A DNA stretch of 64,000 bases, from the NCBI GenBank assembly GCA_028023455.1, contig JAQFVV010012398.1, positions 11,643,160-11,707,159 of the forward strand, written 5' to 3'. Positions 57,331 to 64,000 of this stretch are shown here, in pieces. The number at the start of each line of letters is the position of its first letter. Position 1 is the first letter of the stretch. The stretch comes from Epiperipatus broadwayi (taxonomy: Eukaryota > Onychophora > Udeonychophora > Euonychophora > Peripatidae). The position numbers and the translations under genes were made by a program. Under the pieces are notes generated by a model. The model saw only the letters and a list, made by a program, of their open reading frames with translations. It did not search any database and had not been told where the DNA came from.

Positions 57331-57447
57331 ATGGTCTTTCCTATCAGCTTTAGGGAATTGTATGTACATAAGGGGAGGTCCCCCATAGAAGTTGGAATAT
57401 CAGTAACTGGATTGGATGACAAGGCTATTATGGATATACTTATGTAA
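57331..57447 (+). CDS. Candidate host terminal exon
   Basis: An acceptor-like cttctactgcag precedes 38 codons and a TAA at 57445-57447. The peptide begins MVFPISFRELYVHKGRSPIE and continues VGISVTGLDDKAIMDILM. Its composition (Gly, Pro, Val, Asp, His) is unlike the chance runs nearby. The only open phase (0) is the phase in which the candidate exon at 42863-42932 ends, and an AATAAA lies 37 bp after the stop. The 14-kb gap would be an intron containing the LINEs and a DNA transposon. No family is recognised, and further exons could lie between. Confidence 0.35.
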   Translation: MVFPISFRELYVHKGRSPIEVGISVTGLDDKAIMDILM

Positions 57448-57483
57448 TATTATAAAGTAGTTAGTCAGCTTCACGATCAATTT

Positions 57484-57489
57484 AATAAA
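57484..57489 (+). promoter_or_regulatory. Possible polyadenylation signal
   Basis: AATAAA 37 bp downstream of the TAA at 57445-57447. The hexamer is common by chance in such AT-rich DNA, so its value depends on the exon being real. Confidence 0.25.
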
Positions 57490-57499
57490 AAAATTTTTT

Positions 57500-58585
57500 T
57501 TTTACTTTGTAAATAATTAGTGCCATTCTATGTACTTTTTCCATGGGTAAGGGTTGGATTAGTGAACACATTTAATTGTTGATGTGGTAGAAATGCATTC
57601 TTGACATACACCATTATATTGTTTTGCAATGTTAAAAAGTTTTGAATTTTTGTTTTTAAATACACATTGTTAACTTGATTTAAATTAAATTGGTCTCTAG
57701 TTTATCAAAATTATTTATTCATCAACTTATAACTATAACTATATATATATACACACACTTACACACACGTCTCATTTTTATATAATAATACAGTACAAAA
57801 ATCAAGTCAGATGTCATATGATTAATTTAATAAGCTCTATATATATAACAATAATACGGTAATATGATTGGATAGATCTTTAAATCAATTGGAACCTGTA
57901 TAGAGGTGCGGTAGTTTCTGTCTAGTCTAAATTCATCCCTGAAGAGAGCCAAAGGCAAATTTTTCCCTGAGTCTGATTACTGAGGCATAATGGAATCCAA
58001 AAGAGGGATGAAGTGTGGATGAACTAGCCCAAACTGTATCTAAATTTAATGTGTAAACTTAGGACTAGCCCATTGGAAGTAGATACGACCATAGGTTAGG
58101 TACTTCACTGTATCATTCACAGCATCCTACCAGAAGACTCAGTCCGTCATTAATGAGATGTGTTCACCCTCTTCTGATGGAAAATGCAAACCATTACATT
58201 CATAAACAAAAAAATCATGACAATATTAAGTTAACAGTTGTACATTATAATATATATAAAAATAATTCATTAAATGTTGTAAATGGCATTTATAAAAAAA
58301 TGTTTTTTTTTAACTTAACATGGATTTATATTGATTTATTATTTTCTAAACTTAACAAGTAACATGTTTGATAAAATAATTTTGAGAAAAAAACTAATTC
58401 TTCAATGTCCCTGAAAATGCATAATTGACCAAAAGACACCTTGCAAGTTTTCGGAAAAGGGAGCAAAGGAATTATATGTATGTACCCATTTCTCTTTAAG
58501 TTACTTTCAACATCTGCAACATCTGCATTGGAAATATTACTTCACTCTAATCTTCTCTAGAACTATATATTATAAGTTGGATAAT
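57500..58585. other. Stretch without a recognisable gene
   Basis: About 57895-58150 is GC-richer (ggtgcggtagtttctgtcta ... catcctaccagaagactc) with repeat-like character and no coding motif, possibly an old SINE. The rest is AT-rich with microsatellites at about 57742 and 57753. Confidence 0.35.
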
Positions 58586-58593
58586 TATTAGAC

Positions 58594-58943
58594 CAGAGAT
58601 TCCCTATCTGGGATATTGGTACCCCCAGGGGATATGGGAAGTTTGTCCAGGGGGTAAGTAAGTATTTTAAGATATTCCAAAAATAGTTATGAAACATTTC
58701 CGGGCTATTCTGTTGTTATTGTCTGTTAGCAACACCACCAACAGTTCAAATCTCTTTTCTGACGCTGATACACAGTGAGGTTGCATTGACTTTTTTTCAC
58801 TGCAGATTCTAATAACTCAAAATGCCTGGTTAATATTTATTTACTGGAAAAAGCTTTTGTGAAATTTAATTACTGTTTATTTTTTATTATAATGAATGAA
58901 GTTTGGGGGGTGTTACAGAGTCCAAAAAGATTATGAACCCCTG
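58594..58943. mobile_element. Non-autonomous hAT-like element (350 bp)
   Basis: The left end is CAGAGATTCCCTATCTGG and the right end, reversed, CAGGGGTTCATAATCT: similar inverted ends starting CAG. Flanks tattagac (58586-58593) and caatagac (58944-58951) match at 6 of 8 positions, a decayed 8-bp target duplication. Subterminal G-tracts (cccccaggggatatgggaag, gggggtaagtaag) resemble those of hAT-type miniature elements. No coding capacity. Confidence 0.7.
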
Positions 58944-58951
58944 CAATAGAC

Positions 58952-60220
58952 TCTAATCTGAGAAAGTTATGATAATTTGTTTAGCAATCTCTCAAGTGAT
59001 GGAAAATATATATATTAAAGTTATTCATTTTATTGTCTACAGCAAGAATATAGATAGAAGAGCCAATCCTAAATTTCAGAAAATTGTCAATTTTATTTAG
59101 TTTATTTCAGTTGCCTTAATCACTAGATTTAAATTGTGTATTGGTATTACTTAATGACCATTTTTATTTTGTGTATGTGTGTGTGTTTGTATATATATAT
59201 ATATATTATATATATTAATTGTGTTGCTATTTCAAACTAAATTGCTAAAATCTCTTGAACCTTTAAAAAAAAGTTAGTAATTTTTGTAATCTTTTTTGAA
59301 GCATACTAAAATAAATTATATCAACCACTGGAGACTAAATAGAGTGACTGATCTAAATGATGATGATAGCTGACATTCTTGCTGTTTTCATGTCTAGATT
59401 TGATGCAGAATAATATATTCATGAACCTGTAAATTAATTTGGCACAAATTTATGCAGTTGAAATCAATTTTTTAAATTCTGTCTGTCTTGATATGATAAT
59501 TCTATCTTCAGGATTCAAAATTGTCATGTTTTATTTGAGAAATTAAATGCATTTTTCTCTGAAGTGGATCTTATACACCATCACTTTGCTAGTTTTTATT
59601 AAAATGAACATTAGTTAATTAGTTTATGATAGATTCTTTGGAACATTTTGTAATAATTTTAATTGTCACTCTTAATTTTATAATTGGGTTTTCACCTGGG
59701 TGATTAAAACTTAAGAATTAAATGAAATTTGCCTTTTCTCTCTATTATATTTATAATAGTGTTAGTATGATTGTGTAAATGTATGTGTGCATATATATTA
59801 TTTTACAACTATCTATATACATAATATATAAACATAGATTGTTACAGGATCAGTTCACAATTTAAATTAAATTACTTTCTCTAAAACATTCCATCTATTC
59901 CTCTAATTATACTACATCTTTATTAAGTTGATCTATTAATTTTTTTTTTTTCACAATTTCCTCAAATATATTTTTAGTCATTTCTCTAAAGCAGCAATGG
60001 AAAACTTCCAGACCCGAAAATCTATCCTTATGCATAGTAAAATGGTCTTGATAGTATGTGTTTATTTTATTTTTAAAAAATGTCACAGCTTATATAAGTG
60101 CAAGCAGTTTTTTTTTTCAACATGACATTAAATCAAAAAATAGATATCAAATAATTAGTGAAAATTTAGAGCAGACATTGCTTACCACTTTTCTAAAATT
60201 GTACTGGATAAGTATTCATT
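58952..60220. other. AT-rich stretch without a gene
   Basis: Microsatellites (gt)n(at)n at about 59172-59207. No coding or repeat family was recognised. Confidence 0.5.
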
Positions 60221-60221
60221 A

Positions 60222-61035
60222 TTAATATTTAAATACAAGTATATTGTTTATACTGAATACTTTATTTTATACAATCGATTTACATAACCACATACATGTG
60301 AAAAAGATAAATGATCTCTAATATATGTATTTCATGCTGATCGAGCACTCATCGGTTCATTTAGATCATCATCCCAACACACATATATAATCAGTGCTCA
60401 ATTTATATTAAGATAGCAAATCTCCAAACTTTAATGGATATCATTGAAAATCTAATGATGGAATGCTCAAAGTTTTAGTTGGTATCAATATTATTGTCAT
60501 ACTTATGTTGACTTTGTCACTGACCCCTCGTGTATAGGCCCTTAATATATCCATTTAAATACACAGAATTGGAATGGGCAGAATGCAGGCTAAATATGTA
60601 ATATTTAAATACAAGTATATTGTCTATACTGAACTTAATGTAATTTAAAAGGAATTTGAATTCAGACTTTCAAGCATACATGTGAAAAAGATAAATTATC
60701 TCCAATATACATATTTCGTGCTGAACCAGCACTCATCAGTTGGTTCAGATCATCGTCTCCAACACATATATTATTAATCATATATGGGTATGACAATAAT
60801 ATTGGCAGCAATAATAGTTTTGAGCATTCCATTAGATTTTCAATGACATAGATGGCTGAAGAATTGAAGCTGGCCTATTAAAATTTGAAGATTTGCTATC
60901 TTATTATAAACTGAGCACTGATTATATATGTGTGTTGGAGATGATGTTGTGACCTAAACTGATGAGTGCTGGTTCTGCTCAAAGTACCTATATTGGAGAA
61001 CATTCATCTTTTTCACATGTGTGTAATCATATGTT
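60222..61035. repeat. Cluster of direct and inverted copies of one repeat family
   Basis: Copy A (60225-60500) and copy B (60600-60835) are in direct orientation: atatttaaatacaagtatat, then acatgtgaaaaagataaat, then gcactcatc.gtt.g(t)ttcag. Copy C (60850-61025) is inverted; its complement reads catgtgaaaaagatgaatgt, gaaccagcactcatcagttt, acacatatataatcagtgct and aagatagcaaatcttcaaa, matching copy A. A and C form a diverged palindrome of about 730 bp. A fragment (gcgaatctccaaacg) recurs at about 6640. The family is unclassified and non-coding. Confidence 0.85.
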
Positions 61036-62140
61036 TCGGTTTTATGAGATGAAGTGAATAACTATAGGGAGCTTGAAAGTCAGTTTAAAAGATATTTATT
61101 ATTTAAAAAATAAACATTGGCAAATATCTCATATTTTGGATTAAAATTTTGCTTTAATATTGTATTTTTTGCTGTTATATAATTTTATGTAAATATAATA
61201 ATAAATAATATAATGATATTGATAATTATTAGAATTTTGCTATGATTAATAAATATTGGAAAAATAAATAATTTATATTTTGAACCTCTAAAAATTTTGG
61301 CCCTCATCCATAGTTTGAATTGGACAACCACTGAAAAAGTGCCACTTTTCTCTAAGGATTTACCCAGTTTAATTGTCTTTTTTTTTTTTAATTTTTTCTA
61401 TTGAAGACACTTTTTTTTTACTTATTTTTTTATTGAATATTTTAGCTAATTTTGTTGCTGCTTTTTTTTTTGGCATAATTTGTAAGTTGTGACAAATGAT
61501 ATCACAATAATTATCTAAAATTGAATTTTAAATAAAACAAAAATAATTATAAATAATAATGGAACTGTTATTTATATTTTATCCCAAAACCAATCATTGC
61601 TTGAATCAAACTATTTGGGGTTTCATCTCCATCGAATATATTTAATTATTAGTGTAAATATATATGGCCCCAGAAGAAAATTAATATAGAATGGCTGACT
61701 GTTAAATAATGTAAGATTATATATTATTTGTATATATTTAAAGTAACAAGAACTTGATGCTTAATGATATAATAGATGATAATTTCTAGTAAATTGCCAT
61801 TTCCTCATGGAATAAAGTTGTAAAAAAAATTATTATTGCAGGGATTATTTTTATTATTATGAACTTATATTTTTTTCTAAAAAGGAGAGATTAAGAGGGA
61901 ATGTAAATTAATGGTTTTAATTTAAAAAACGTAGCTTCTCAAGCATTTAATATTCAATCATTTAACATATATTAAATTATCTAAAGATCAGCTCCCTTGC
62001 AATTCACTATCAAATGCTTTTTTAAGATCAATATATTAAATATTAATCCCCCCCCCCGTGACATTTATATCTTTCAACAATAGTCTTTGTATGTATGTAT
62101 GTGATGCATTTGGCTTCTCCTTAAACAAAGTCAAGAATAT
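61036..62140. other. AT-rich stretch without a gene
   Basis: Long A/T runs and a C run at 62048. The end (62098-62150) matches about 2937-2990 inside DNA transposon copy 1 (atttggcttctccttaaa..aagtcaagaatatctcag), a shared short repeat. Confidence 0.5.
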
Positions 62141-62149
62141 CTCAGCAAC

Positions 62150-62530
62150 TATGCCCAGATAAACCTGTTAGCCACTTTATTTTTCATTTCCCACTCTAAG
62201 TCTTCCCATATTCTGCCCCATCCCATTTCCACAACCTAATCTTTGTCAACTCTATGGCCTTTAAATCTAAATCCCCCTTATCTTTTTGCAAACCCAGCAT
62301 AAAAACTAATACCTCACTTTCTGTATAGTGACTTTGTTCATACCTATTCTCCCATAACTTCATTATCTGTACCCTTTCTACTTTCAAGCATTTGCCTAAT
62401 ATTTTCTATACCTTCCTTACACAATTTGCATGCTAAATCACCTATAGTTTTCCATTTACATGTATATTCTCTTGTTGCTAAAGATCCCGTTTGAGCCTTA
62501 AACAATAAACTACTTTCCTTACTATTATCA
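62150..62530 (-). pseudogene. LINE ORF C-terminal fragment
   Basis: Minus-strand reading from 62530 gives SSLLFKAQTGSLATREYTCK, WKTIGDLACKLCKEGIENIR, QMLE. Then, after a frameshift near 62380, KLWENRYEQSHYTESEVLVF, MLGLQKDKGDLDLKAIELTK. The block 'L.CLF.AR.G.L....Y..KW......CPLC....E...H.L..C' is the post-RT Cys/His segment of LINEs. Here 'ACKLCKEGIENIRQML' keeps C-x2-C, but His is Gln. It ends abruptly at the direct repeat starting 62532, which probably interrupts it. Confidence 0.65.
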
Positions 62531-62531
62531 T

Positions 62532-63608
62532 TGTTATATCCGCACTTACGACTGTGCCAATGTTATAACTGCAAGTCATACTGTGCGGTCAGCAAATAAC
62601 GTTCGCTACTGTTCAACTGCGTATGCTCTCCAACGAATGGTCTGCAACGAATGCTCTGAATATTCTCTGTATTCTCTGCAATGGATGCTCTCCAAACGAA
62701 TGGTCTGCACTGAATGCTCTGCCATGAATGCTCTCCAACGAATGGTCTGCACCGACTGCTCTCCAATGAATAGTCTGCAAGCGGATGCTCTCCAAACGAA
62801 TGGTCTGCAACGATCTATTTCTACAGTTTGCTAAAGTTCAATTCCCACGATGTTCTTTCAGGCTGGCTGCTACAAAATGGATCACAATGGGCCTACTTTA
62901 GCCCCAGTCCAGTGTAGCTGTACACGAACTCTTCGTATTAAGCACTGCGACTGCCATCAGCTATCTCCTACTGGAATTGAACAGTAACTCTACTGTAGAT
63001 GCACTCCATACTGTCTGCTACTCGCTACTGTGCGACTGCTCTCTACTGCCATCTCTGTTACACTGCTTGATGTTACCCAGTCTTCTTATCTTTCTGACAT
63101 CTGCAACAATCAATCAATGCACTGACCAATAAGGTAATGTCTCTTATCTAGAAACATTTGTAATTAGCAAATATTTCTAGGAATTGTCAATTGCCATTAC
63201 GTCAATGCACTAATTAAATTCCTCAGCTATCAGAGCGCGATCTAAAAACAGCCTTACAAATAAATTCTAGTTTTTTCTGGAGTGCACAAAATGTCTGCCA
63301 TTTTACAAAACACTACACACCTCCCTCCACTCCAGAAAAACCCTTGTTGCTAATGTTACTAATTGGGATTGACATTTTCACTCGGTTTCTCCGTCTACAG
63401 CTAAACTTGTAGTTCAACGTATTCGCTACTCCCTGGTTCCAAATGCGACTGCGCCAATGTAATATCTGCACTTATGACTGTGCCAGTGTTATAACTGCAA
63501 GTCATACTGTGCGGTCAGCAAATAAAATTTGCTACTGTTCAACTGTGTATGCTCTCCAATGAATGGTCTGCAACGAATGCTCTGAATATTCTCTGTATTC
63601 TCTGCAAT
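62532..63608 (+). mobile_element. Repeat with 150-bp direct ends (927-bp period), LTR-like or tandem
   Basis: TGTTATATCCGCACTTACGA at 62532 and TGTAATATCTGCACTTATGA at 63459 begin two highly similar stretches of about 150 bp, running through gcaagtcatactgtgcggtc to attctctgcaatg. The intervening 780 bp is unusually GC-rich for this window and holds a minisatellite, then unique sequence (ctggctgctacaaaatggat ... cactccagaaaaaccc). The TG start suggests LTRs, but no CA end, primer-binding site or coding sequence is clear. It may instead be a satellite with a 927-bp period, cut after 150 bp of the second unit. Confidence 0.6.
62616..62815 (+). repeat. Minisatellite, about 28-bp units
   Basis: About seven imperfect units of the form atgctctccaacgaatggtc followed by tgcaacga, some shortened to about 14 bp (atgctctgccatga). 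The array keeps several frames open on both strands (83 codons plus, 65-67 minus), which explains apparent ORFs here that are not genes. Confidence 0.88.
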
Positions 63609-64000
63609 GCTATATACGGTATAATAATAAGTTTTGTTAAAATAAGTTATACGTATATAATAATTAATGTTTTATTAAAATAAGTTTTATTAATTGAAAT
63701 AGATAGGAATTTTGTAATTAAATTTGGTACGCTATTAAAGATAAGCGATCCAGATTAGAAACTAATTAAGCAGCTAGATTAAAAGTGCTGCTTACTAAAA
63801 TTAGACAATAGCTGAGAATTAATTGGTTTCTAAAACATTCCTTAACAAGAAAAAAGAAGGAACAAAAAATAACTAAGCAGCACTTGTAGCGAGGAACTCA
63901 TTGAATGAACACGAAAGTCAAGAGTTTTGGCTTAGCAATGGAACAAACCCAGTGAACTCCATCACTGAAGGTTAAAAAGTGGACCTAGGAACTTTGCAGG
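63609..64000. other. Window end, no gene seen
   Basis: AT-rich to about 63720, then somewhat GC-richer (gcagcacttgtagcgaggaac, caatggaacaaacccagtga). An agcag(c) / 'aactaa' phrase repeats at about 63765 and 63870. No coding or repeat assignment. Confidence 0.35.

Noticed and set aside
62563-62834. Overlapping open frames on both strands, up to 83 codons
   Set aside because: They arise from the 28-bp minisatellite, which lacks stops in several frames. The peptides are just the repeat translated.
1-64000. CRISPR array, bacterial operon, rRNA or organelle genome
   Set aside because: No regularly spaced repeats with unique spacers, no ribosome-binding-site-led gene strings, no rRNA cores. All signals are those of animal nuclear repeats.

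Overview
This window is AT-rich nuclear DNA from an animal, most likely an invertebrate. The signs are spliced-looking exons, poly(A)/AATAAA signals, microsatellites and several classes of eukaryotic transposon: APE-type LINEs, an RTE-like LINE, Penelope-like elements, ZBED-type hAT elements, a tRNA-derived SINE and a Ty3/gypsy remnant. No bacterial operon, ribosome binding site, rRNA, CRISPR array or viral genome is visible. I cannot name the species. Arthropods and molluscs (for example chelicerates or cephalopods) carry this mix of elements, but that is inference.

Layout. 1-1010: 5' part of a LINE on the minus strand, cut by the window edge. 2534-3732: a TIR DNA transposon whose sister copy lies inverted at 49434-50431. 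3810-4800: degraded coding-like sequence, minus strand. 7.1-9.7 kb: two Penelope-like elements (PLEs) head to head with a palindrome on one side. 17.35-18.31 kb: a third PLE fragment between perfect 23-bp inverted repeats. 20619-22212: a hAT element with perfect 8-bp target-site duplications and an open transposase C-terminus. 25.1-32.3 kb: the largest feature, a roughly 7 kb LINE (ORF1 with a CCHC knuckle, APE endonuclease, reverse transcriptase, C-terminal Cys/His domain) with a 529-bp tandem duplication in its tail. 32.6-33.2 kb: hAT transposase pseudogene, minus strand. 39.58-40.09 kb: large palindrome made of a repeated unit. 40751-41223 and 58594-58943: non-autonomous hAT elements. 43.39-46.39 kb: a tRNA-Val-derived SINE beside an RTE-like LINE. 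47.46-49.36 kb: 5'-truncated LINE, minus strand. 54.95-55.12 kb: Ty3/gypsy integrase C-terminal remnant. 60.2-61.0 kb: direct and inverted copies of one repeat. 62.15-63.61 kb: LINE C-terminus followed by a repeat with 150-bp direct ends and an internal minisatellite.

Host genes. No complete host gene can be recognised. Three short plus-strand segments (40587-40620, 42863-42932, 57331-57447) have splice-like borders, and their reading phases fit a single transcript ending at a stop followed by AATAAA. One minus-strand segment (24300-24443) ends in a strong donor. The window therefore looks like mostly intron and intergenic DNA filled by old transposons. Nearly all transposon reading frames are broken by stops and frameshifts, so there is probably no active system here. 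The most unusual material is the PLE architecture and several unclassified repeat families.
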